A stretch of 64,000 nucleotides of DNA from NCBI RefSeq assembly GCF_030413175.1, contig NZ_CP129212.1, positions 5,742,450 to 5,806,449 of the forward strand, given 5' to 3'. Positions 55,599-64,000 of this stretch are shown here, one piece after another. Below the pieces are notes generated by a model that saw only the letters and a program-made list of their open reading frames with translations, was not told where the DNA came from and ran no database searches. How positions within the stretch are numbered: position 1 is the first letter of the stretch; each line of letters begins with the position of its first letter. A program made the translations under genes and the position numbers. This stretch comes from Bradyrhizobium roseum. Lineage in GTDB: Bacteria > Pseudomonadota > Alphaproteobacteria > Rhizobiales > Xanthobacteraceae.

Positions 55599-57809
55599 TC
55601 AGGTTTCCAGCGGTGCCTCGGAGGAAGGGCTCACCGCATTTCGGGGAGACCAGCGCCTCAGCTCGTCATACAGTGCGTCGGGCTGTATCGGCTTGGTCAG
55701 GAAGCCGTTCATGCCGGCCTCCAGACAGATTTCGCGTTGTCCCACCAGCGCGTTGGCGGTCAGCGCGATGATCGGAACATCGCGCTGCGGGCCGCTCAAG
55801 GCGCGGATCGCCGCAGCCGCGGAAATGCCGTCCATCTGCGGCATCTGCATATCCATCAGCACGAGGTCATAGGGCTTTTTCTGCACCGCCGCGACAGCCT
55901 CCTCGCCGTTGCAGACGAGGTCAGCCTGATAGCCGCGGCGGGAAAGCAGCTTCGAGATCAGCGTTCGCATGATGGCGTTGTCCTCCGCCACGAGGATGTC
56001 GAGTGACGCAGCAACGCCGTCATCCATGACCGGCGCCAAGGGAGGCGCCGCCGCCACAGATGCGGTAACCACCTGGCAGCGAACCGAGAAGGAGAACTTG
56101 CTACCCGTGCCTGGTTCGCTTTCGACCTCGATGTCTCCGCCCATGGTTTGGCAAAGCCGTTTGCAAATCGCCAGGCCGAGGCCGGAGCCACCATATTTGC
56201 GCGATATGGATGTATCGGCCTGGGTGAAGGGTTTGAACAGATTTGCCAGCGTTTCCGGCTCGATGCCGATGCCGGTGTCGGCGATTTCGATGCGAAGCTC
56301 GATGTCGCCATCCGCCAAAAGGAGATGCGATGCGGTGACGGTGATCGTGCCCTTCTCCGTGAACTTGATCGCATTGCCGACCAGATTGAGGAGAATCTGG
56401 CCAATCCGACCTGGGTCACCCCGCATCAAGGCCGGCAGGTCGTCGGCAAACGACGTTCTGATGACAAGGCCTTCACACACTTTCGGAGCCATGAGCAAAG
56501 CAACAGCCTCAACGCATTGCCGGGGCTCGAAATCGATTGTTTCCGGCACGAGTTGACCCGCCTCGAGCTTGGAAAAGTCCAGGATGTCGTTGACGATCGT
56601 CAGCAGGTTGTTGGCGGATTCCTCCGCCACTTTGGCCAGACCTCGCTGCTCGGGATCGAGCGCCGTTCCTGTCAGCAGGTTGATCATCCCCATCATGCCT
56701 GCCATCGGCGTGCGGATCTCGTGGCTCATGATCGCCAGGAACTCGGATTTCGCCCGGCTCGCCGCCTCGGCCGCCTTGGTGGCCGCGCTCAGCCTCTCGT
56801 TGGATTCCCGCAGCTTGGTTGCTTCGCCCGCAAGGCGATGTGTTGCTCGCCAGATCATGACCCCGAGCAGCGTAAACAGCGCAACCAGAAAGCCGGCCTC
56901 GCCCAGCCGGCGCACGGTGCTTTGCACCCACGGCGCCAGCAATTCCTGGGTATCCTGCGCAACGGCAATAACGAGCGGGAAAGATGCTCCGGTCGTATAG
57001 CTGTTGAGACGGCGGGCGCCGTCGGTGGACGACACGATCTCGACGGTACCAACCGGTGAATTCTTGAGGTGCTGGAAGATGCCGCTCTTGGTCATGTCAC
57101 GACCGACATTGGCATCTGAGAACGGTCGCCTCACCAGCAATTTGCCCTTCAGGGACGCCAGCAGGATCGCGCCGTTGTCGCCGATCTGGAGTCGGTTGTA
57201 CAGTTCCTGAAAATACTGGGCTTTGATGGCCACGAGGACAACGCCGCCAAATGAGCCGTCCGGACGATTGAAGCGCCGGGATACCGGAATGATCCAGTTG
57301 CCCGTCGTACGTCCTCGTACCGGCGAGGCGATGTACAACGCTCGATCGGCTCGAGCCTGATGATGGAGGAAGTACTCCCGGTCCGAGAAGGTGGCCCCTG
57401 CCGGGATTTCAACGGCGCTGGCCACCATTGTCCCGTCGGCGTCGATTATCCCGATGGTGGAGAACTGGGGTGAGTGTTGGATTTGTTCAGCAAACTGCGC
57501 CCCTGAAAGCTCTTGCTCCTTGCTTGAGAACGGACTGTTTTCAAGCCGGAACACGGTTGCAACCAACAGTGCGTCTGCGGTGCGAAAGGTAAGCTCGGCT
57601 TGCTGCATGAGCGAGTTGGCGAGATTGACGTTCTCTTTCTCGCCGTCCGCCAGCACGAAGGCTCGATGCTGCACGATATGAAGGGCTTCGACGCCGATGA
57701 AGGTGACGCATGTCAACGCGATCAGGGCGGTGGTCCAGGTGGTAGCGGAAACCCGCCCCCTGGCGTTTTTCCTCCGAGGCCATCGTATCGCCCTTGCCAT
57801 CTGCGCCAT
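55599..57809 (-). CDS. Hybrid sensor histidine kinase with periplasmic Cache-type domain
   Basis: The 736-residue protein has one helix near 25-48, a periplasmic Cache/PDC-like sensor (about 50-300, with [40 protein letters not shown] and [18 protein letters not shown]), a second helix near 303-322, HisKA with His363 in [11 protein letters not shown], HATPase ([35 protein letters not shown]), and a C-terminal receiver with Asp653 in [13 protein letters not shown]. No DNA-binding partner is adjacent; it ends 2 bases from the convergent response-regulator stop. Cache domains sense small organic acids, amino acids or similar ligands, so it may sense a nutrient, but nothing ties it to the neighbouring system. 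Confidence 0.92.
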   Translation of the reverse strand: MAQMARAIRWPRRKNARGRVSATTWTTALIALTCVTFIGVEALHIVQHRAFVLADGEKENVNLANSLMQQAELTFRTADALLVATVFRLENSPFSSKEQELSGAQFAEQIQHSPQFSTIGIIDADGTMVASAVEIPAGATFSDREYFLHHQARADRALYIASPVRGRTTGNWIIPVSRRFNRPDGSFGGVVLVAIKAQYFQELYNRLQIGDNGAILLASLKGKLLVRRPFSDANVGRDMTKSGIFQHLKNSPVGTVEIVSSTDGARRLNSYTTGASFPLVIAVAQDTQELLAPWVQSTVRRLGEAGFLVALFTLLGVMIWRATHRLAGEATKLRESNERLSAATKAAEAASRAKSEFLAIMSHEIRTPMAGMMGMINLLTGTALDPEQRGLAKVAEESANNLLTIVNDILDFSKLEAGQLVPETIDFEPRQCVEAVALLMAPKVCEGLVIRTSFADDLPALMRGDPGRIGQILLNLVGNAIKFTEKGTITVTASHLLLADGDIELRIEIADTGIGIEPETLANLFKPFTQADTSISRKYGGSGLGLAICKRLCQTMGGDIEVESEPGTGSKFSFSVRCQVVTASVAAAPPLAPVMDDGVAASLDILVAEDNAIMRTLISKLLSRRGYQADLVCNGEEAVAAVQKKPYDLVLMDMQMPQMDGISAAAAIRALSGPQRDVPIIALTANALVGQREICLEAGMNGFLTKPIQPDALYDELRRWSPRNAVSPSSEAPLET

Positions 57810-57961
57810 CGTGGTCCCAGCCCCAATTGGAATGGAGTAGCTGCGGAACCATTGACGCCACGTAAGAAAGAGCGGCCGTAATACTACGGGCGTTCGACGT
57901 TCGATCGTTGCCCCATGCCGGACACAGCATGGATACTGCGACGGTCCGGGCGCCCTTCGTT

Positions 57962-59236
57962 TCAGCCCGGCGCCGGGCCGCCGAGCACCACACCATCGAG
58001 ACCATCGAGGGGCAAGCCGAGATGGCGCAGCGCGGTCGGCGCGAGGTCGATGATGCGGCTCGTCGTCGTGACCACGCTGCCGGCTGAAAATCCGTTGCCG
58101 ACGGCGATCAACGTCGGCCGGGTCTCATGCGGACCAAGCCCGCCGTGCATGCCGCAATCGCGCCGTACGGCATCCTCGTTCTCCGCGAAGCGAACCGCCA
58201 TCGCCGTGAGTCCCGGAACGCCGTTGCAGTTGCGGCCGGGCGACTTCGCCATATCGATCGCGAGAACATCGGCGGCCGTAATCTGGCCAAGCTCGGCAAG
58301 GTCTTCGCCCATGATAATGCGCCCGGCCCAGGACTGCTGGCCGAGCCAGTCGGCTACCTCCATGCGCCGCGGCAGGGCGTCGCCGCCGAAATGAATGAAA
58401 GCCGATGATCCCTGGGGCGCCACGACAATCTCCGGGCTATCCAGGCTCATCTTGAATCCCGCTTCGTGCAGCCGTCGTTCCACCGGCACGGTCCCGGTGA
58501 CGGATTCGTGACCATGGTCCGATCCGACGAGCAGGAGCACATCATGACCGCGGTCCCGCAACCACTCCACGGTTTCCGCGACCGCGCCAACGTGCCTATC
58601 GACCTCGCGTAGCGCCATGAGATGTTGCGGCGAGCCGAGCGGAAAGGCGTGCATGGTCTTGTCGGGCTCGGATAGCCAAAGCGTTGCAACCGAAGGCGGC
58701 CGCTCCATCAGGATCGAACTGAATTTGTCCGCCAGCACCGCATCGCCGACCGCGCCGGGAGGCGCGACAATCGCGGGCATCAGCGGCACCCGGCCCCGGC
58801 TGTAGCTCAGTTCGCGGTGGTGCAGTTCGCCGTGCCCCTCCGCATCGTGAAAGAAGGCCGCGCCCGGCGAGACGTTGGAACAGAGCACCGCGCCGTGCAG
58901 CGACGCTGCCCGCTGCGACAAGGAAGGGCGTGTCAACAATCGCCCGAAATGATTACGATACGTCTCGTAGAACTCCGGCCTGCCCGCATCATGAACTTCG
59001 TGCCCATTCTCGATCGGCAATGCGACCGCATTGCCCCGCAGTCCGTGCGATATCGGCCAGCATCCGGTGGCAATGGACGCCGACGACGCCCGTGTCGCCG
59101 ACGGAAAAATCCCGCGATGGTCCGCGAACCAGGTTCCAGCCCGCCGAAGCCGCGCCATCTGCGGCGTGGTCTCCTCGGAAACGAAGTCCGGCCGGTGCCC
59201 GTCGCAGATGACGGTGACGACGATCGGGTGTGACAT
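57962..59236 (-). CDS. Alkaline phosphatase superfamily phosphodiesterase/pyrophosphatase
   Basis: The 424-residue protein is a type I phosphodiesterase/nucleotide-pyrophosphatase-like hydrolase. Metal and nucleophile motifs are visible: [12 protein letters not shown] (first Asp), [16 protein letters not shown] (Thr/Ser nucleophile region), [38 protein letters not shown] and late [18 protein letters not shown]. It has no signal peptide, so it works in the cytoplasm. The ATG at 59236 (MSHPIVV) is used; a TTG two codons upstream lacks support. It is the last gene of the peptide-type ABC operon, 22 bases after its permease. This suggests the importer brings in a phosphodiester or phosphonate-like compound. 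Confidence 0.87.
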   Translation of the reverse strand: MSHPIVVTVICDGHRPDFVSEETTPQMARLRRAGTWFADHRGIFPSATRASSASIATGCWPISHGLRGNAVALPIENGHEVHDAGRPEFYETYRNHFGRLLTRPSLSQRAASLHGAVLCSNVSPGAAFFHDAEGHGELHHRELSYSRGRVPLMPAIVAPPGAVGDAVLADKFSSILMERPPSVATLWLSEPDKTMHAFPLGSPQHLMALREVDRHVGAVAETVEWLRDRGHDVLLLVGSDHGHESVTGTVPVERRLHEAGFKMSLDSPEIVVAPQGSSAFIHFGGDALPRRMEVADWLGQQSWAGRIIMGEDLAELGQITAADVLAIDMAKSPGRNCNGVPGLTAMAVRFAENEDAVRRDCGMHGGLGPHETRPTLIAVGNGFSAGSVVTTTSRIIDLAPTALRHLGLPLDGLDGVVLGGPAPG

Positions 59237-59257
59237 CGGCAATCCCTTTTTGACAGC

Positions 59258-60121
59258 TTAAGCAAGGGTCGGATCGAGCTTGTCGCGCAGCCAGTCGCCG
59301 ATCAGCGAGACCGCCAGCGTCGTCAGCGTGATGATCGCCGCCGGCGTCAGCATGATCCACGGCGCGCTGCCGATATACTCGCGGCCATAACCCACCATGT
59401 TGCCAAGGCTGGTCATCGGCGGCTGCACGCCGAGACCGAGAAACGATAGCCCGGATTCGAGCAGGATGACTTCGGGAAACACCAGCGTCATCGAGATGAT
59501 CAATGTGGAGGCGATATTGGGAAGGATATGGCGCAGATAGATCCGCGACGGCACGGCGCCGAGCTGCCTGACGGCGGAGGCATAGCCCTGCCCTGTCGCG
59601 GAGATCGCCAACCCGCGGGCGATCCGGGCGTAGCGCTCCCAGCCATAGAAGCCCATCAGCCCGATCAGCAGCGGCAGCGACGATCCGAAAAATGCCAGCA
59701 CGGCAAGCGCCAGGATCAGAAACGGCATGCTGGCTTGAAAGTCAGCCAACATCAGCACGGCCTGTTCGGCGAGACCGCGGAAATGCGCCGCGAAGAATCC
59801 GAGCAGCGTGCCGACGATGGCCGAGATCGCCGTCGCGCCGAAAGCGATCAGCAATGAAATGCGGATTGAAAAAATCAGCCGTGTCAGCACATCGCGGCCG
59901 AGTTCGTCGGTTCCGAGCCAATGCGCGGCATTGCCGGGGGCCGAAAGACGGTTGCGCAGATCCATCTTGGTAACGCCATAGGGCGCGATCGCCTCCGCCA
60001 GGATCGCCACCGCCAGCATGGCAACGACCCACAGGATGGCAATCGCGACAAGGGGCGGAATCCGCGGCCACGACATCGTTCGTTTCGCCACGGTTGATTC
60101 CGGCAACGACACATCGGCCAT
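59258..60121 (-). CDS. Peptide/nickel-type ABC transporter permease (DppC-like, second system)
   Basis: The 287-residue permease has the DppC layout: LVAIAILWVVAMLAVAILAEAIAPYGV, HWLGTDELGRDVLTRLIFSIRISLLIAFG, coupling loop GYASAVRQLGAVPSRIYLRHILPNIASTLI and end VSLIGDWLRDKLDPTLA. It lies 1 base after the DppB-like stop and 22 before the phosphodiesterase gene. This system is distinct from the one at 8.5-15.7 kb; the sequences are of the same family but clearly divergent. Confidence 0.92.
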   Translation of the reverse strand: MADVSLPESTVAKRTMSWPRIPPLVAIAILWVVAMLAVAILAEAIAPYGVTKMDLRNRLSAPGNAAHWLGTDELGRDVLTRLIFSIRISLLIAFGATAISAIVGTLLGFFAAHFRGLAEQAVLMLADFQASMPFLILALAVLAFFGSSLPLLIGLMGFYGWERYARIARGLAISATGQGYASAVRQLGAVPSRIYLRHILPNIASTLIISMTLVFPEVILLESGLSFLGLGVQPPMTSLGNMVGYGREYIGSAPWIMLTPAAIITLTTLAVSLIGDWLRDKLDPTLA

Positions 60122-60122
60122 G

Positions 60123-61058
60123 TCAGTGCGCCCCCGCCGCTTCCCGGCTCCTCAGGCGCGGATCGAGGAAACCATAGAGGAAATCGACGATCAGGTTCGA
60201 TGTCACCATCGTCGCCGCGACCAGAAGCAGGATGCATTGCACCACGGCGAGATCGCGGTTCGCAACGGCAACGACAAGCAGCCGCCCGACCCCGGGCCAG
60301 GAGAACACGCTTTCGACGACGACGGCGCCGGCGATCAGCGTCCCGACCATGAAGCCGATGATCGTGACCGTCGGGATCGCGGCATTGGGCAAGGCGTGCG
60401 ACAGCACCACCGCGCGCCACGAAACGCCCTTGGCCGATGCCGTGCGGATGTAGGGCTGGCCCAGCACTTCCAGCATCGCGCTGCGCGTGAAGCGCGCAAG
60501 CACCGCCGCGCCTCCGATGCCGAGCGTGAATATGGGCAGGATCGCGTGCCGCCAGGTTTCCTGCCCGCCGGACGGCAGCCAGCCGAGCTGTACGGCGAAA
60601 ATCAACACCAGCACGAGGCCCAGCACGAAGCTCGGGACCGTGAACCCGGCCACGGCCCCGATCATCACCGCGCGATCGATCAGGCTGCCGCGATGCAGCG
60701 CCGCGAAAATGCCGCCGGGGATGCCGATCGCAAGCTTGAGCAGGAGCGCCGGGATCGTCAACGCCAGGGTGGCGGGGATACGCTCGAGGACGAGTTCGAT
60801 CGCCGGACGGCCATCGCGCATCGAGCGTCCGAGTTCACCCTTGGCGATGGCGCCGAAATAATCGAAATATTGCATCCAGATCGGATCGTCGAGCCCCCAC
60901 GCCTTGCGGAAGGCGGCGATGACCTCAGGCGGCGCCTCCGGGCCCATGATGATCAGGGCCGGATCGCCGGACAGGCGAAGCACGACAAACGCAAAGGTGA
61001 CGACCAGTGCGATCGTGATCATCGCCCGTCCAATACGGATCGCGAAATAGCGCGCCAT
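60123..61058 (-). CDS. Peptide/nickel-type ABC transporter permease (DppB-like, second system)
   Basis: The 311-residue permease starts YFAIRIGRAMITIALVVTFAFVVLRLSGDPALIIMGPEAPPEVIAAFRKAWGLDDPIW, typical of DppB, with the EAA-like loop QPYIRTASAKGVSWRAVVLSHALPNAAIPTVTIIG and end NLIVDFLYGFLDPRLRSREA. Its start shares one base with the upstream ATPase stop codon. Operon order on the minus strand is binding protein, ATPase D, ATPase F, permease B, permease C, phosphodiesterase. Confidence 0.92.
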   Translation of the reverse strand: MARYFAIRIGRAMITIALVVTFAFVVLRLSGDPALIIMGPEAPPEVIAAFRKAWGLDDPIWMQYFDYFGAIAKGELGRSMRDGRPAIELVLERIPATLALTIPALLLKLAIGIPGGIFAALHRGSLIDRAVMIGAVAGFTVPSFVLGLVLVLIFAVQLGWLPSGGQETWRHAILPIFTLGIGGAAVLARFTRSAMLEVLGQPYIRTASAKGVSWRAVVLSHALPNAAIPTVTIIGFMVGTLIAGAVVVESVFSWPGVGRLLVVAVANRDLAVVQCILLLVAATMVTSNLIVDFLYGFLDPRLRSREAAGAH

Positions 61059-62059
61059 CAGGCAACGGCTCCCAACGCTACAGCGGCAGGCGATTCAAGC
61101 CCGGTCAGATGGCAGGCCACGCTTCGATCGGGGGCAACCTCGACAAGCACCGGCGCTTCGGTGCGGCAGCGCGCGAAGGCGCTCGGGCATCGCGGGTGAA
61201 AGGCGCATCCGCCCGGCTTCGCCGCTGGATTTGGCGGATCGCCGGAAAGCACGATCCGTTCAACTCTGCGCGTGCCGGGGGCCGGCGATGCCGAAACCAG
61301 CGCCTTGGTGTAGGGGTGCTGCGGCGAGACGAACAGATCGTCGGCGCTCCCCAGTTCGACCACACGCCCGAGATACATGACCGCGACGCGCTGGCTGATC
61401 TGGCGCACCACGCGCAGATCGTGGCTGATGAACAGCATCGTCAAATTCAGTTCTGCCTGAAGATCGATCAGGAGATTGACCACTTGCGCCTGGATCGAAA
61501 CGTCGAGCGCACTGACGGGCTCGTCGCAAACCAGAAAATCCGGCCTTGTCGCCAAAGCGCGCGCCAGCACGGCGCGCTGGCGTTGGCCACCCGACAGTTC
61601 ATGCGGGTATCGCCGCCCGACATCGTCCGAAAGCCGGACACTGCGCATCAACTCCTGCACGCGCGCCGCACGAAACGCCTCGTCTCCGACGGCGTGAATA
61701 TCGAGCGGCTCCCGCACCTGCGCCGCAATCGGCAGGCGGCGGTCGAGCGCACCCAGCGGATCCTGAAAAATCATCTGCATCCGGGCGCGCAAAGCCCGCC
61801 ATTCCGCCGTGTCCATCGCCGGAAGCCGGTCGCCATGGAAGGCGACAGACCCCGCGTCCGGATTTTCCAGGCCCAGCACGAGCCGGCCCGTGGTCGATTT
61901 TCCCGACCCGGATTCGCCGACGAGACCGAGGGTCTCGCCGCGGTTGATCCCGAAGGTCACCCCATCGACGGCACAGACGTCACGAGAGCGACCGAACATG
62001 CCCGCCCGCATCCGGTAAGTCCGGACCAGCCGGTCAACGCTCAGCAACGGCGTGGTCAT
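61058..62059 (-). CDS. Peptide/nickel-type ABC transporter ATP-binding protein (DppF-like, second system)
   Basis: The 333-residue ATPase has Walker [19 protein letters not shown]-loop MIFQDPLGALDRRLPI, signature ELSGGQRQRAVLARAL, Walker [13 protein letters not shown] and the C-terminal GGCAFHPRCPSAFARC. The Q-loop neighbourhood LGALDRRL replaces the more usual YASLNPR, a minor variation. The start overlaps the preceding ATPase stop by four bases (ATGA). It forms a heterodimer with the DppD-like partner. Confidence 0.93.
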   Translation of the reverse strand: MTTPLLSVDRLVRTYRMRAGMFGRSRDVCAVDGVTFGINRGETLGLVGESGSGKSTTGRLVLGLENPDAGSVAFHGDRLPAMDTAEWRALRARMQMIFQDPLGALDRRLPIAAQVREPLDIHAVGDEAFRAARVQELMRSVRLSDDVGRRYPHELSGGQRQRAVLARALATRPDFLVCDEPVSALDVSIQAQVVNLLIDLQAELNLTMLFISHDLRVVRQISQRVAVMYLGRVVELGSADDLFVSPQHPYTKALVSASPAPGTRRVERIVLSGDPPNPAAKPGGCAFHPRCPSAFARCRTEAPVLVEVAPDRSVACHLTGLESPAAVALGAVA

Positions 62060-63042
62060 TCGGCGGCCTGACTGATGGTTTCAGTTGCTTCCGCGTGCCG
62101 ATCGATGACGCAGGCCACACGTCGACCTTCGCCGACAGCGCGAAGCCGTGGCGGCGTCGTGACGCACGGCGCGGTCGCCCGGCCACAACGCGGCGCAAAG
62201 GCGCAGCCGTTCGGCATGGCCTTCGGATCCGGCACGGTGCCGGCGATGGCGGTGAGCCGGCGGCGCGGGCCGTCGATGGGCGGCAACGATCCGATGAGCC
62301 CGTGTGCGTAGGGATGACGCGGATCATCGAACAATTCCGCCGACGGCGCCTCCTCCACCACACGACCCGCATACATCACCGCGACGCGGTCGCAATTTTC
62401 CGCGACCACGCCGAGATCATGGCTGATGAGCACGATCGCCATGCCGGTCTCCCGGCGTACGCGCCGGATGAGTTCGAGGATTTGCGCCTGGATTGTCGCA
62501 TCGAGCGCCGTGGTCGGCTCGTCCGCAATCAACAGATCCGGATTCCCGGCCAACGCCATCGCGATCATGATGCGCTGGTTCTGTCCGCCGGAAAATTCGT
62601 GCGGATAGGCGGATAGTCGGCGTTCCGCATCCGGGATACCGACGAGGTCCAGCAGGCGCCTGGCTTCGGCGTGGATCGCGGCTCCCGAAAGCCCCCGATG
62701 CAGGGCCAGGCTTTCGCCGACCTGCCGGCGAATCGTCAGCACCGGATTCAATGCGCTCGCCGGGTCCTGAAATATCATGGCGATGCGGCCGCCGCGCACC
62801 CTGTCCATGGCGGCCGGCGACGCGCCGAGAATCTCGCTGCCTTCAAGCTTCACGCTGCCGCCGACGGAAGCGGTCTTCGGAAGCAGACCGAGTGCCGCCA
62901 GCCACGTCACCGACTTGCCCGAGCCGGATTCACCGACCAGCCCGACCGCCTCGCCGCGACCGACGCTGAGGCTGATGCCGTCGAGCACCTTTACGCCGTT
63001 AAAGGCGACGGTCAGGCCGTCGAGCGAGACCAGCGGCTCCAT
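62056..63042 (-). CDS. Peptide/nickel-type ABC transporter ATP-binding protein (DppD-like, second system)
   Basis: The 328-residue ATPase has Walker [20 protein letters not shown]-loop [15 protein letters not shown], signature [16 protein letters not shown] (with Asn where Arg or Gln is usual), Walker [13 protein letters not shown] and C-terminal [14 protein letters not shown]. It starts 3 bases after the binding-protein stop, so it is tightly coupled to it. The N-terminus [27 protein letters not shown] is complete. Confidence 0.93.
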   Translation of the reverse strand: MEPLVSLDGLTVAFNGVKVLDGISLSVGRGEAVGLVGESGSGKSVTWLAALGLLPKTASVGGSVKLEGSEILGASPAAMDRVRGGRIAMIFQDPASALNPVLTIRRQVGESLALHRGLSGAAIHAEARRLLDLVGIPDAERRLSAYPHEFSGGQNQRIMIAMALAGNPDLLIADEPTTALDATIQAQILELIRRVRRETGMAIVLISHDLGVVAENCDRVAVMYAGRVVEEAPSAELFDDPRHPYAHGLIGSLPPIDGPRRRLTAIAGTVPDPKAMPNGCAFAPRCGRATAPCVTTPPRLRAVGEGRRVACVIDRHAEATETISQAAE

Positions 63043-63045
63043 GGC

Positions 63046-64000
63046 TCAGACCTCGAAATTTCCGGCGCGGAAATCCATGGCAAAGGCCGGAGCAGCCTTC
63101 CACTTGATGGACTTCGGCTTTGCGGTGAAAGTCGCGTTCTGGTGCAGCACCGTATAGGCCGGGTCCTCGCGCTCGCAGATCTCAAGCATGCGGCGGAAGG
63201 CCGTACGGCGCGCCGCACGATCGGTCGACGTCTCGAGGAATTCGGCGAGCTTGTTGGCTTCCGCGTTGGTGAACTCGCCGATCTGTTGCTGCTGTCCGTT
63301 CGGTCCATGCTGGGCGACGAGCGAGGAGACCGGATCGTTGAACGGCGCGGAATTCGACCAGTCGCGGACCGCGCGCGTCGGCGTCCGTTCCATGATCTGG
63401 GTCCAGTTTTCCTTCGTCTCGATCTGGACGTTGAGGCCCACGGCCTTCCACATCTCCACCAGCACCTGCGCGGTTGCGACCTGATTGGTGTAATAGTTGT
63501 TGAGCAGCCGGTAGGGAATCGGATCGCCCTTGTAGTTGGCCTGTTTCAGCAGATCCTGCGCCGTTTTTGGGTTGTACTCCGGCACGGTCCAGTCGGACTG
63601 GTACATGTCGGCATAGAACTCCCATTGCAGCCCGCGCGGAACACGCGTGCGTCCGGCCCAGAGGCTGTCGACGATCGCCTGCCGGTCGATCGCATGGGTG
63701 AAGGCGCGTCGCATCAGTGGATTGGCAAGCTGCGGATGGTTCTTGTCGAACACCGTCAGCCGGTGGTTCATGATGGTGCCGCCCTGAACCTCGAAGGCCG
63801 CGTTCTTCTCGATGCCGGTGATCTGATCCGGCGGAATGTCGCAGGCGAACTGGTACTGGCCGGACACCAATCCATTCACGCGGCTGGATACTTCCGGAAC
63901 CTCGACGAAACGAATGCGCTTGATCGGCGGACGGCCGCCCCAATATTCATCATGCGCTTCGAGCGTAAGCGACACGTCCGGCCTGAATTCGACAACCTTG
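63046..64000 (-). CDS. ABC transporter substrate-binding protein (SBP family 5), N-terminus beyond window
   Basis: This frame is open from the stop at 63046 to the window edge, so only the C-terminal 300 or so residues are seen; the signal peptide and first lobe lie outside. Family 5 landmarks include LTLEAHDEYWGGRPPIKRIRFVEVPE, NHRLTVFDKNHPQLANPLMRRAFTHAIDRQAIVDSLWAGR and VAQHGPNGQQQQIGEF. An internal ATG at 63975 is not the start, because conserved sequence (EFRPDVSLTLEAHDEYW) precedes it. It heads the operon with the two ATPases, two permeases and the phosphodiesterase. It is not close to the tandem binding proteins at 10-13.6 kb. Confidence 0.9.
   Translation of the reverse strand, partial: KVVEFRPDVSLTLEAHDEYWGGRPPIKRIRFVEVPEVSSRVNGLVSGQYQFACDIPPDQITGIEKNAAFEVQGGTIMNHRLTVFDKNHPQLANPLMRRAFTHAIDRQAIVDSLWAGRTRVPRGLQWEFYADMYQSDWTVPEYNPKTAQDLLKQANYKGDPIPYRLLNNYYTNQVATAQVLVEMWKAVGLNVQIETKENWTQIMERTPTRAVRDWSNSAPFNDPVSSLVAQHGPNGQQQQIGEFTNAEANKLAEFLETSTDRAARRTAFRRMLEICEREDPAYTVLHQNATFTAKPKSIKWKAAPAFAMDFRAGNFEV

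Overview
The window reads as chromosomal DNA of a Bradyrhizobium-like alphaproteobacterium. It is GC-rich and densely coded, with many ABC, TRAP and SulP transporters, CoA-thioester catabolism and two-component systems. Intergenic gaps hold palindromic elements of the kind common in Bradyrhizobium/Nitrobacteraceae genomes, such as GAGCATGATC-type, CCGTCATTCCGGG-type and CTCATCCCGAGGAG-type elements. This assignment is from recognition, not a search. No tRNA, rRNA, CRISPR array, prophage or insertion sequence was recognised.

Region by region: (1) 1-4.1 kb holds purine breakdown: an NCS2 permease, a fused OHCU decarboxylase/HIU hydrolase, PuuE-type allantoinase and a DUF3830 protein. (2) 4.1-8.1 kb holds a luciferase-like flavin oxidoreductase, a quinone-reductase-like protein, a DUF2889 protein and a SulP transporter without a STAS domain. 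(3) 8.5-15.7 kb is a peptide/nickel-type ABC operon with two tandem, closely related binding proteins. (4) 15.7-23.5 kb is hexuronate catabolism (uxuA, idnD-like, TRAP transporter, GntR regulator, uxuB), with a UxuR-like operator between regulator and uxuB. (5) 23.8-36.8 kb is an aromatic CoA-thioester cluster best explained as anthranilate (2-aminobenzoate) degradation fed from kynurenine: aryl-CoA ligase, the two-domain 2-aminobenzoyl-CoA monooxygenase/reductase, enoyl-CoA hydratase, SDR, arylformamidase, two RidA proteins, two cupins, a flavin monooxygenase, a lone binding protein and a MarR regulator. Four similar palindromic sites suggest one MarR regulon. (6) 36.9-43.3 kb is mixed: CoA transferase, DapA-like lyase, an EEP nuclease/phosphatase paired with a phospholipase D-VTT membrane fusion, and a thiolase behind a perfect palindrome. 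(7) 43.4-51.1 kb is amide/urea nitrogen acquisition: AmiE, FmdB, FmdA and UrtEDCBA. (8) 51.3-57.8 kb is signalling: a hybrid histidine kinase whose sensor is an NCS1-type (cytosine/allantoin permease) membrane domain, its LuxR-type response regulator, and a second, Cache-type hybrid kinase. (9) 58.0-64.0 kb is a second peptide-type ABC operon ending in an alkaline-phosphatase-superfamily hydrolase; its binding protein runs off the window end.

The theme is scavenging of organic nitrogen and carbon: purines, amides/urea, anthranilate, uronates and peptide-like compounds. The two most noteworthy items are the transporter-like hybrid kinase divergent from the urt/fmd/ami operon, and the inferred MarR regulon over the anthranilate genes. 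Hairpins directly after binding-protein genes (dctP, urtA) suggest expression of the binding protein above its permease.
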